Positions 10,482-17,956 of a DNA stretch of 21,910 bases are shown here, piece by piece. Every line of letters starts with the position of its first letter. Positions within the stretch are counted from its first letter, which is position 1. The notes beneath the pieces were generated by a model. That model saw only the letters and a program-made list of their open reading frames with translations. It was not told where the DNA came from and ran no database searches. The position numbers and the translations under genes are program-made. The stretch comes from Ralstonia mannitolilytica (lineage in GTDB: Bacteria > Pseudomonadota > Gammaproteobacteria > Burkholderiales > Burkholderiaceae): contig NZ_CAJPVG010000021.1 of the NCBI RefSeq assembly GCF_905397375.1, forward strand, positions 1 to 21,910, written 5' to 3'.

Positions 10482-10997
10482 ATGGCCCTACTCAATATCC
10501 TGCAATACCCTGACCCGCGGCTGCACAAGGTGGCCAAACCGGTTGCCGTGGTCGACGACCGCATCCGCAAGCTCGTGGCCGACATGGCCGAAACCATGTA
10601 CGAAGCCCCCGGCGTCGGCCTGGCCGCGACGCAGGTCGACGTGCATGAGCGCGTGATCACCATCGACGTCTCGGAGACGCGCGACGAACTGCGCGTGTTC
10701 ATCAACCCCGAGATCGTGTGGGCCAGCGCCGAGCGCAAGGTCTGGGATGAAGGGTGCCTGTCGGTGCCTGACATCTACGACAAGGTCGAACGCCCCGATC
10801 GCGTGCGAGTGCGCGCACTCAACGAAAAGGGCGAAACCTTCGAACTGGAGGCCGACGGCCTGCTGGCCGTGTGCATCCAGCACGAAATGGATCACCTGAT
10901 GGGCAAAGTCTTCGTTGAATACCTCTCGCCGCTCAAGCAGACCCGCATCCGCTCCAAGCTGAAGAAGCACCAGCGCGAAGTGGCGCACCAGCGGTGA
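10482..10997 (+). CDS. def: Peptide deformylase
   Basis: This enzyme removes the formyl group from the N-terminal methionine of nascent proteins at the ribosome. The 171-residue product has all three deformylase motifs: GVGLAATQ (44-51), EGCLSVP (90-96) and QHEMDHL (133-139). Cys92, His134 and His138 bind the metal and Glu135 is catalytic. The length matches the family (about 170). I chose the ATG at 10482 (MALLNIL); the frame could open at TTG codons from 10467, but the family begins at MALL. No strong ribosome site precedes it. It pairs functionally with fmt, which lies 2 kb downstream on the same strand. Confidence 0.97.
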   Translation: MALLNILQYPDPRLHKVAKPVAVVDDRIRKLVADMAETMYEAPGVGLAATQVDVHERVITIDVSETRDELRVFINPEIVWASAERKVWDEGCLSVPDIYDKVERPDRVRVRALNEKGETFELEADGLLAVCIQHEMDHLMGKVFVEYLSPLKQTRIRSKLKKHQREVAHQR

Positions 10998-11007
10998 ACG
11001 CCGTTTC

Positions 11008-13020
11008 ATGCCAGCCGATGCCGACGCGCCCCGTCGCCCCGTTCCGCTGATGCAGCCCCCCCCCGTCGGCACGGGCGCCCGCACGCTACCGGCCTTGCTG
11101 TTGCGACACTGGCGTGCCGTCGTCGTGCTGATGCTGTGTGCATACTTCGTTGCCGGCACGTTCTGGCGCATGCCGTGGAAAGCCGACGAGCCTTACTCGT
11201 TCGGCGTGGTGCTCAACATCATCCAGCAGGGCGACTGGGTAGTCCCGAATGTCGCCTTCGAGCCGTTCGTCGAAAAACCGCCGCTGATGTACTGGACGGG
11301 CGCGCTGGCCGCGCTCGCGCTGCCCAATGTGCCGGCGCACGAGGCCGTACGCGTGGCAGTGCTGTTCTGGATGGCCCTCACGTGCTGGGCCGTCTGGCGT
11401 ACCGCGCGGCTGCTGCGCGGCGAGGCGCGCGACTGGCGCCAGCGCGTCGGCACAGCGCTGGCACGCGGCCGCCCGGGGCCGACACTTGCAGCGCGTCGCC
11501 AGGCCGGCCTGGACGCCGGTGGTGCTGCGCTGCGCGACTACGCACTGGGCGCGCTGCTGCTGTTTGCGGGCTGCATCGGGCTGGTCGAGCACGTGCACAA
11601 GTTCATTGCGGACGTACCGCAATTGGCGGGCACGGCGATCGCGCTCTATGGTCTCGTGCGCTTCGTCAAGGAAAGCGAAACGGACCGCACCGCAGGCGTC
11701 GACGCGCTGCGGCCGGCGCTGTGGTTCGGCACGGGCATCGGCGTAGCGTTCCTGGGCAAGGGCGTGCTCGTGCCCGGGCTATTTGCGCTGACGGTGCTCG
11801 CGGCGATCGCCCTGCTGCCCGACTTCCGCCGCCGCCATGCCTGGCGGTTCTATGGCCTGTCGCTCCTGGCCGCGCTGCCGTGGCTCGTGATCTGGCCGGC
11901 AATCTTCTGGCATGAATCCACAGACCTGTTCATCGAATGGTTCTGGGTCAACAACGTCGGGCGATTCTTCGGGTTCTCGCATCTCGGCGGCGAGAAAGGA
12001 TCGCTGGCAACGACGCTGCGCTCCATACTGCTGACCGGCACGCCCGCCGTGTGGCCGGCCCTGGCCGTGGTGGCGTTGTCGGTGTACAAGCTGGTGCGGC
12101 TGCGGGGGCGCGGCGTACGCGCGGCCTGGCTGCTGCCGTACCAGGGGCACCTGGTGGTTGCGCTGTTCCTGTTGTTGAGCATCGCCGTGGTGCTGCGCTC
12201 GGCCGTGCTGCGCGATGTGTACCTGATGCCGCTGCAACCGGCGATGGCGCTGCTGGGCGCACCGATGCTGCTGCTCGTGCCGCCGGTTTGGCGCGCCCGT
12301 GCCTGGGGCGCAGCGGTGGCGCTCTTTGGCGCGCTTGGCGTCGTGGTGTGGGCCGTGTGGGCCGCACTCGTCGTCGACGGGGGGATGCTGCTGCCGGCCT
12401 GGCTCTCGAAGGCGCTGGGCCGCGTGCTGCCCTTGCCCTATGACATGCTGGTCCACCCGATTGCCGTGGCAGCGGCGGCGGCCGTCACCGCCGTGTGGGC
12501 GGTCTGCGTGTGGCTGCGGCCAGCGCGCTCCGGCGTGGTCGCATGGGCCGCCGGGCTGGGCCTCGTATGGGGCCTGCTGGGCACCCTGCTCATTCCATGG
12601 GTAGACGACGCCCGCAGTTACCGCCCGCTGTTCCAGGCCATCAAGCCGGTGCTGCAATCTGCCCAGGTCTGCGTGGCCACGCGCGGCATGGGCGAGAGCG
12701 AGCGCGCGCTGATGCACTACGAAACCGGTGTCCGCCCGGTCAAATGGCTGCTGGGCCATAGCGGCCACGGCGATGCCCACCGGCCCAACCCCGAGGCCCG
12801 CACCTGCGACCTGATGCTCGTCCTCGACAAGGCACGCGAGAACCGCAGCCGCCAGCCCAAGGGCGCCGATTGGGAGCTGGTCTGGCGCGGCAGCCGGCCA
12901 GGCGACACCAACGAGACCTTTTCGCTGTTCCAGCGGCGCGGCAATGGCGGCACCGAAGCCTTGCCTTCGCCCGAGCCCATCGTCCCGCTGACGGACACAC
13001 CGCATCGCGGGCACCGTTGA
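11008..13020 (+). CDS. ArnT-like (GT83/PMT-type) membrane glycosyltransferase
   Basis: This 670-residue polytopic inner-membrane protein has about a dozen hydrophobic segments from residue 37 on. The first periplasmic loop carries the family signature: KADEPYS with Asp60-Glu61, then QQGDWVVPN and FVEKPPLMYW (87-96). This matches ArnT and related enzymes that move a sugar from a polyprenyl phosphate donor to an acceptor on the periplasmic side. ArnT itself adds 4-amino-arabinose to lipid A, but no other arn gene is near, so the sugar and acceptor are open. It starts 10 bases after def and lies between def and fmt, probably in the def transcript. A hydrophilic C-terminal domain (about 540-670) follows the last membrane helix. 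Confidence 0.85.
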   Translation: MPADADAPRRPVPLMQPPPVGTGARTLPALLLRHWRAVVVLMLCAYFVAGTFWRMPWKADEPYSFGVVLNIIQQGDWVVPNVAFEPFVEKPPLMYWTGALAALALPNVPAHEAVRVAVLFWMALTCWAVWRTARLLRGEARDWRQRVGTALARGRPGPTLAARRQAGLDAGGAALRDYALGALLLFAGCIGLVEHVHKFIADVPQLAGTAIALYGLVRFVKESETDRTAGVDALRPALWFGTGIGVAFLGKGVLVPGLFALTVLAAIALLPDFRRRHAWRFYGLSLLAALPWLVIWPAIFWHESTDLFIEWFWVNNVGRFFGFSHLGGEKGSLATTLRSILLTGTPAVWPALAVVALSVYKLVRLRGRGVRAAWLLPYQGHLVVALFLLLSIAVVLRSAVLRDVYLMPLQPAMALLGAPMLLLVPPVWRARAWGAAVALFGALGVVVWAVWAALVVDGGMLLPAWLSKALGRVLPLPYDMLVHPIAVAAAAAVTAVWAVCVWLRPARSGVVAWAAGLGLVWGLLGTLLIPWVDDARSYRPLFQAIKPVLQSAQVCVATRGMGESERALMHYETGVRPVKWLLGHSGHGDAHRPNPEARTCDLMLVLDKARENRSRQPKGADWELVWRGSRPGDTNETFSLFQRRGNGGTEALPSPEPIVPLTDTPHRGHR

Positions 13021-13081
13021 ACCCCATGCGCTCCGCCATCGCGTATGTAGCGCGCTTTTTTGTTGCTCCTGTTTTGCACGC

Positions 13082-14065
13082 ATGACAACCACCCTTCGCG
13101 TAGCGTTTGCTGGCACACCCGAATTTGCGCAGACAGCGCTGGCGGCGATCCACCAGGCCGGCTTTCCCATTGTGGCCGTGTTGAGCCAGCCTGACCGGCC
13201 CGCAGGCCGCGGCATGCAGCTGCAGGCCAGCCCGGTCAAGCAATATGCGGTGTCGCACGGGTTGGAGCCGATCCTGCAGCCGCCCTCATTGCGCCGCACG
13301 GGCAAGTATCCACAGGAAGCCGCAGAGGCCATCGAGGCACTCGCCGCACAGCGCCCCGACGTGATGGTCGTGGCGGCCTATGGCCTGATCCTGCCGCAGG
13401 AAGTGCTCGACCTGCCGCGCTTTGGCTGCATCAACATCCACGCATCGCTGCTGCCGCGCTGGCGAGGCGCCGCGCCCATCCACCGGGCCATCGAAGCCGG
13501 CGATGCGCAATCCGGCATCACGCTCATGCAGATGGATGCCGGCCTCGACACCGGGGACATGATCGCCATGGAACGCGTGCCCATCGGCCCGGCGGACACC
13601 ACGGGCACGCTGCACGACACGCTGGCCGCACTGGGCGGCCGCATGGTGGTGGAGGCGCTGTCGCGGCTCGCGCGGGACGGCCAGCTGCCCGCGACGCCGC
13701 AACCTGCCGAAGGTGTCACGTATGCCGAGAAGATCGCCAAGGACGAGGCGGCGCTCGATTGGGCGCGCCCATCTGCGGCGCTGCTGCGGCAGGTGCATGC
13801 GTTCAATCCGTTTCCGGGCGCATCGGCCGCGCTTGACGGCGTGACGATCAAGTTCTGGCAAGGCGAAGCCCTCGCCGATCGCCCCACCGACGCAGAACCG
13901 GGCACGGTGCTCGCCGCCAATGCCGACGGCGTGACCATCGCCTGCGGCACCGGCGCACTGCGCGTGACGCAACTGCAGAAGCCCGGCGGCAAGCGCCTGC
14001 CCGCGCGCGAGTTCCTGCAGAGCCTCGCCATCCAGCCAGGCCAGCGGTTCGCGTCCCGCAGCTGA
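13082..14065 (+). CDS. fmt: Methionyl-tRNA formyltransferase
   Basis: Fmt formylates initiator Met-tRNA from 10-formyl-tetrahydrofolate, in the cytoplasm. The 327-residue protein opens with a Rossmann strand RVAFAGTPEFA (6-16). It has the signature INIHASLLPRWRGAAPI (117-133) and MDAGLDTGDM (151-160). Asn118, His120 and Asp156 match the E. coli catalytic triad Asn106, His108 and Asp144. The C-terminal OB-like domain (about 215-315) binds the tRNA acceptor. The length is a little over the usual 315. No clear ribosome site precedes the ATG; the 61-bp spacer after the ArnT-like gene is instead T-rich (CTTTTTT at 13054-13060). Confidence 0.97.
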   Translation: MTTTLRVAFAGTPEFAQTALAAIHQAGFPIVAVLSQPDRPAGRGMQLQASPVKQYAVSHGLEPILQPPSLRRTGKYPQEAAEAIEALAAQRPDVMVVAAYGLILPQEVLDLPRFGCINIHASLLPRWRGAAPIHRAIEAGDAQSGITLMQMDAGLDTGDMIAMERVPIGPADTTGTLHDTLAALGGRMVVEALSRLARDGQLPATPQPAEGVTYAEKIAKDEAALDWARPSAALLRQVHAFNPFPGASAALDGVTIKFWQGEALADRPTDAEPGTVLAANADGVTIACGTGALRVTQLQKPGGKRLPAREFLQSLAIQPGQRFASRS

Positions 14066-14107
14066 CGCGCATCCATATATAGAGAGAAGAGACAAGAGGA
14101 CTCCGCC

Positions 14108-14764
14108 ATGACGACGCTGGGCATCGTGAACCTGCCGCTCTTCATGCTGGCCGTGTTCCTGCTGAATGTGACGCCGGGGCCGGATACGGCCTATATCGTG
14201 GGGCGCAGCGTTTCGCAAGGGCGGACGGCGGGGCTGCTCTCGTCGCTCGGGGTATCGGCCGGCTGCTGCGTGCACGTGCTGGCGGTCGCCTTCGGGCTGA
14301 CGGCCGTGCTCGCGGCATCCACGGTGGCCTTCACCGTGATCAAGGTGGTGGGCGCGGCGTACCTGATCTACCTCGGCGGCCGCATGCTGCTGGCACCGCC
14401 CGCGCGCGACGACACCCTCGCCGAAGCCGAAACCGCCGAACCGGCCAGGCGCCCGCGCCCCCTCAAGTCGCTGTTCATGCAGGGCTTCCTGACGAACGTG
14501 CTGAACCCGAAGGTGGTGCTGTTCTTCCTGTCGTTCTTCCCGCAGTTCGTGGATCCGCATGCCGGCCACAAGGCGCTGGCGTTCCTGGCGCTGGGCGCGG
14601 TGTTCGTCGTCATGTCGACGGCGTGGAATAGCGTGGTGGCGTGGGTGGCGGCCAGCGTCACGCGCCGCGTGGCGGGCAAACCCGGCATCAAGCGCTGGCT
14701 CGATCGCGTGGTCGGCACGGCATTCATCGGACTGGGTGCGCGGCTGGCCTTCACCACGCGTTGA
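14108..14764 (+). CDS. LysE/RhtB-family amino-acid exporter
   Basis: This 218-residue membrane protein has six hydrophobic segments and the family's N-terminal signature NVTPGPDTAYIVGRS (20-34), followed by QGRTAGLLSSLGVSAG. It should export amino acids or similar small metabolites from the cytoplasm using the proton gradient. The substrate cannot be named from sequence. A polar loop rich in Ala, Glu and Arg (about 97-120) separates the first three helices from the last three, as is usual. A GAGAAGAGACAAGAGGA purine-rich stretch upstream gives a good ribosome site. It lies between fmt and htpX, with which it has no obvious functional link. Confidence 0.9.
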   Translation: MTTLGIVNLPLFMLAVFLLNVTPGPDTAYIVGRSVSQGRTAGLLSSLGVSAGCCVHVLAVAFGLTAVLAASTVAFTVIKVVGAAYLIYLGGRMLLAPPARDDTLAEAETAEPARRPRPLKSLFMQGFLTNVLNPKVVLFFLSFFPQFVDPHAGHKALAFLALGAVFVVMSTAWNSVVAWVAASVTRRVAGKPGIKRWLDRVVGTAFIGLGARLAFTTR

Positions 14765-14815
14765 CCAAGCAGGCTCCAACTGCGGCAAAGTACCGCGCAA
14801 ACATCGCACAAACCC

Positions 14816-14844
14816 TTGAATTTTCAGCGAATATCTTGATCTAA
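14816..14844 (+). promoter_or_regulatory. Putative htpX promoter
   Basis: TTGAAT (14816-14821), 17 bases and ATCTAA (14839-14844) form a fair sigma70 pair about 40 bases upstream of htpX. The -35 reads CTTGAA when extended by one base, which fits the heat-shock sigma32 -35, but I see no CCCCAT-like -10 at the required spacing. Confidence 0.35.
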
Positions 14845-14884
14845 GAAACTCGCGAAACCCTCGACCCACAGGAGCCACGCCCTC

Positions 14885-15745
14885 ATGTTCAACTGGATCA
14901 AGACCTTCATGCTGATGGCAGCGATTACCGCGCTGTTCATCGTCATCGGCGGCATGATCGGCGGACGCAGCGGGATGATGCTGGCGCTGCTGTTTGCGCT
15001 GGGCATGAATTTCTTCTCGTACTGGTTCTCCGACAAGATGGTCCTGCGCATGTACAACGCGCAGGAAGTCAACGAGACCACCGCGCCGCAGTTCTACCGC
15101 ATGGTCCAGGAGCTTGCCGGCCGCGCGGGGCTGCCCATGCCGCGCGTGTATCTGATCGACGAAGCACAGCCCAACGCCTTCGCCACGGGCCGCAACCCCG
15201 AGCACGCCGCCGTGGCCGCCACGACCGGCATCCTCAACATCCTGAGTGAGCGCGAACTGCGCGGCGTGATGGCGCACGAGCTGGCCCACGTGCAGCACCG
15301 CGACATCCTGATCTCGACCATCTCGGCCACCATGGCCGGTGCGATCTCGGCGCTGGCCAACTTTGCGGTGTTCTTCGGCGGGCGCGACAGCGAAGGCCGC
15401 CCCGCCAACCCGGTCGCCGGGATTGCCGTCGCGATTCTTGCACCGCTGGCCGCGTCGCTGATCCAGATGGCGATCTCCCGCGCGCGCGAGTTCGAAGCCG
15501 ACCGCGGCGGCGCGCAGATCAGCGGCGATCCGCAGGCGCTGGCCTCGGCGCTCGACAAGATCCACCGCTATGCGGCCGGCATCCCGTTTGCCGCCGCCGA
15601 GGCCCACCCGGCCACCGCACAGATGATGATCATGAACCCGCTGCACGGCGGCGGCCTGGCCAACCTGTTCAGCACGCACCCCTCGACGGAAGAGCGCATC
15701 GCGCGGCTGATGCAGATGGCGCAGACCGGGCAATACCCGGTCTGA
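14885..15745 (+). CDS. htpX: Membrane zinc metalloprotease HtpX (M48)
   Basis: HtpX is an inner-membrane protease that removes misfolded membrane proteins. The 286-residue product has two N-terminal transmembrane helices (about 7-25 and 30-48) and a cytoplasmic catalytic domain with HELAH (131-135). Glu204 in the REFEAD motif is the expected third zinc ligand. Two further hydrophobic stretches lie at about 145-166 and 178-197. The length is typical (285-295). A CAGGAG site lies upstream of the ATG. In many bacteria htpX belongs to heat-shock or envelope-stress regulons; here a -35-like CTTGAA is present but not a full sigma32 site. Confidence 0.97.
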   Translation: MFNWIKTFMLMAAITALFIVIGGMIGGRSGMMLALLFALGMNFFSYWFSDKMVLRMYNAQEVNETTAPQFYRMVQELAGRAGLPMPRVYLIDEAQPNAFATGRNPEHAAVAATTGILNILSERELRGVMAHELAHVQHRDILISTISATMAGAISALANFAVFFGGRDSEGRPANPVAGIAVAILAPLAASLIQMAISRAREFEADRGGAQISGDPQALASALDKIHRYAAGIPFAAAEAHPATAQMMIMNPLHGGGLANLFSTHPSTEERIARLMQMAQTGQYPV

Positions 15746-15788
15746 GGCAGGCGCAGGAGGCCGCTTCCTTTATACTTTCGCAGTCCGC

Positions 15789-15820
15789 ACGAGCCCGCCC
15801 ATCGCGGGCTCGTTGCATTT
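15789..15820 (+). terminator. Intrinsic terminator after htpX
   Basis: A perfect 10-bp stem has arms ACGAGCCCGC (15789-15798) and GCGGGCTCGT (15804-15813), with a 5-base loop, followed by TGCATTTTGT. It lies 44 bases after the htpX stop and 28 before rsmB. The -10-like hexamer TATACT (15771-15776) lies just upstream, so the hairpin could also attenuate transcripts entering rsmB. Confidence 0.72.
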
Positions 15821-15847
15821 TGTCCGCCTGATTTTTCCGCTGCCCCG

Positions 15848-17179
15848 ATGCGTCTGCCGCCAGACTCCCTTGCCCACGCCTTGTCGCTTGCCGCTACCGC
15901 ACTCGGCAAGCTGCGGCAGGGGACGGCATTGCCGCAGGCCATCGAGGCCGTCTGCCAGGGTCAGCCTGCCCCGGCACGAGGCGCGGTGCAGGACCTCGCC
16001 TACCGTGCCACACGCTGGCTCGGCAGCACCGACTGGCTGATCCGCACGCTGATCCCGCGCCCGCCCGCCGAAGGCGCTGCCAACCTGCTGCGCGTAGCGC
16101 TCGCACAATTGCTGGACACTGCGCAGCCGTATGCGCCGTTCACGGTGGTCGACCAGACCGTGCGGGCCGCCTCGGCCGATCCGAAGCTCGCGCACGGCAA
16201 GGGCATGGTCAACGGCGTGCTGCGACGATTCCTGCGCGAGCAAGACGAGCTCGTCGCCGCGATGCAGGCCGACCCGGTGGCCACCACGAACTATCCGGCA
16301 TGGTGGATCGACGCCGTGCGCAGCGCGTACCCCGGCACGTGGCAGGCCATCCTCGCGGCCGGCAACCGCCGCCCGCCGATGGTGCTGCGCGTGAACCCGC
16401 GCCGCATCGCCGTGGATGTGTATCTCGCCCGGCTGGCCGAAAGCGGCATCGACGCCGAACGGATCGGCGAACAGGCCGTGCGGCTGGCCCGTGCCGTGCC
16501 CGTGGCTGAGCTGCCTGGGTTTGTCGACGGCGACGTCTCGGTGCAAGACGCCGGGGCGCAACTGGCGGCACCGCTGCTCGACGTGGCGCCCGGCCAGCGT
16601 GTGCTCGACGCCTGTGCCGCGCCCGGCGGCAAGACCGGCCACCTGCTCGAACTGGCCGACGGCCTGGACGTGACGGCACTGGAATCCGACGCCTCCCGCG
16701 CCGTCCGCATCGACGAAAATCTGGCGCGTCTGGGCCAGGCGGCCACCGTCCGCGTGGCCGATGCTGCCCAGCCCGATACATGGTGGGACGGCCGCCCGTT
16801 CGATCGCATCCTCGCCGACGTGCCATGCTCAGCGGCCGGTATCGTCCGCCGCCATCCGGATATCCGCTGGCTGCGCCGTCCGGCCGATCTGAAGGCACTC
16901 GCCGCCCTGCAGCGCGACATCGTGCGGGCGCTGTGGGCATGCCTCGCGCCCGGTGGCAAGTTGCTTTATGTGACCTGTTCGATTTTCCCGACGGAAGGCG
17001 AAGACCAGGCCCGATGGTTTGAAAGCCATCTGCAAGATGCGATACGATTGCACGCGCCCGGCCAGTTGCTGCCGGCCTTGCCCGAGTCGGCGCCCGCTGG
17101 TGGCTTCGGCGCCGGCACCTCGCCCCTGCCGCTCGATCACGACGGCTTCTTTTACGCGGTTTTCCAGAAACGGCCCTGA
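15848..17179 (+). CDS. rsmB: 16S rRNA (cytosine-967-C5)-methyltransferase
   Basis: RsmB (Sun) methylates C967 of 16S rRNA using S-adenosylmethionine. The 443-residue protein has an N-terminal NusB-like RNA-binding domain (about 1-140) and a C-terminal Rossmann methyltransferase. The S-adenosylmethionine motif is DACAAPGGKTGHL (254-266), motif IV is DVPCSAAGIV (324-333) with Cys327, and motif VI is YVTCSIFPTE (374-383) with the nucleophile Cys377. The two cysteines in the PCS and TCS motifs are the mark of m5C RNA methyltransferases. It begins a tightly packed group with DUF4390 and ntrYX, with 12 bases to the next gene. Confidence 0.96.
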   Translation: MRLPPDSLAHALSLAATALGKLRQGTALPQAIEAVCQGQPAPARGAVQDLAYRATRWLGSTDWLIRTLIPRPPAEGAANLLRVALAQLLDTAQPYAPFTVVDQTVRAASADPKLAHGKGMVNGVLRRFLREQDELVAAMQADPVATTNYPAWWIDAVRSAYPGTWQAILAAGNRRPPMVLRVNPRRIAVDVYLARLAESGIDAERIGEQAVRLARAVPVAELPGFVDGDVSVQDAGAQLAAPLLDVAPGQRVLDACAAPGGKTGHLLELADGLDVTALESDASRAVRIDENLARLGQAATVRVADAAQPDTWWDGRPFDRILADVPCSAAGIVRRHPDIRWLRRPADLKALAALQRDIVRALWACLAPGGKLLYVTCSIFPTEGEDQARWFESHLQDAIRLHAPGQLLPALPESAPAGGFGAGTSPLPLDHDGFFYAVFQKRP

Positions 17180-17191
17180 TCAACGACCGTT

Positions 17192-17956
17192 GTGACTGTC
17201 ATCCTTCGCCCATCGATCCGGCTGCTGCCACCCCGGTTCCGGCAGATTCTGCAACGGCTGGTCGTTCTGGGCATGCTGTTCCTGTGGTGGCCGGTCATGG
17301 CGCCTGCGCAGACCATCGAAGTCAACCGCGCCCAGCTGGAATATGCCGATGGCGGCTGGAATCTCTCCGCCGATTTCGACTTCGATCTACCCGGCAACCT
17401 CGAAGACGCCGTCAACAAGGGCATCGCGCTCTACTTCCTCGTCGAGTTTGAGCTGATCCGCCCGCGCTGGTATTGGTTCGACGACCATGCGGTGAGTGCC
17501 ACGCGCGTCGTCCGGCTGTCGTTCCACCCGCTCACGCGCCAGTACCGCGTCTCGACCGGCGGCCTGCAGGTGCCGTTCTCGCGCCTGAAAGATGCGGTCG
17601 ACTTCCTGCAGCACGTGCGGGGCTGGCGCGTGTTCGAGCAGCGTGCGGTCAAGCCCGGCGAAACCGTCCAGGCTGAAGTCCGCATGCGCCTGGACGTGAC
17701 GCAACTGCCCAAGCCATTCCAGATCAACGCCGTCAACACGCGCGACTGGAACCTGAGTTCGGACTGGAAACGCTTCAGCGTGCTGGTGCCCAACGAGCTC
17801 CCCTCAGCACCGGCGCCGGCACCGGCAACGCCGCCGGCCAGTGCGCCGGCATCCTCGCCGCCCGCCTCTGCCGCCTCGGGCCTGTCGCCCAACCCGGGCT
17901 GGGGCATGACGGCCACGCCGTCCAACGCCACCTCGCTGCTGGCGCCCGCCAAATGA
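17192..17956 (+). CDS. DUF4390 exported protein
   Basis: This 254-residue protein has a basic N-terminus and a hydrophobic segment (LVVLGMLFLWWPVMAPAQ, about 24-41) that looks like a signal peptide or anchor, so most of it should be periplasmic. The middle (about 42-200) matches my recollection of DUF4390, a beta-rich family of unknown function. A Pro/Ala/Ser low-complexity tail (about 206-235) follows. The start is GTG at 17192 (an in-frame choice 12 bases after rsmB), without a clear ribosome site. Its stop overlaps the ntrY start as ATGA, so the two are translationally coupled and may work together; a periplasmic modulator of NtrY is a guess from position only. Confidence 0.82.
   Translation: MTVILRPSIRLLPPRFRQILQRLVVLGMLFLWWPVMAPAQTIEVNRAQLEYADGGWNLSADFDFDLPGNLEDAVNKGIALYFLVEFELIRPRWYWFDDHAVSATRVVRLSFHPLTRQYRVSTGGLQVPFSRLKDAVDFLQHVRGWRVFEQRAVKPGETVQAEVRMRLDVTQLPKPFQINAVNTRDWNLSSDWKRFSVLVPNELPSAPAPAPATPPASAPASSPPASAASGLSPNPGWGMTATPSNATSLLAPAK

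Noticed and set aside
13286..15733. 815-codon open frame on the minus strand
   Set aside because: It is opposite fmt, the LysE-type gene and htpX, crosses their intergenic gaps and has low-complexity His/Arg/Gln content.
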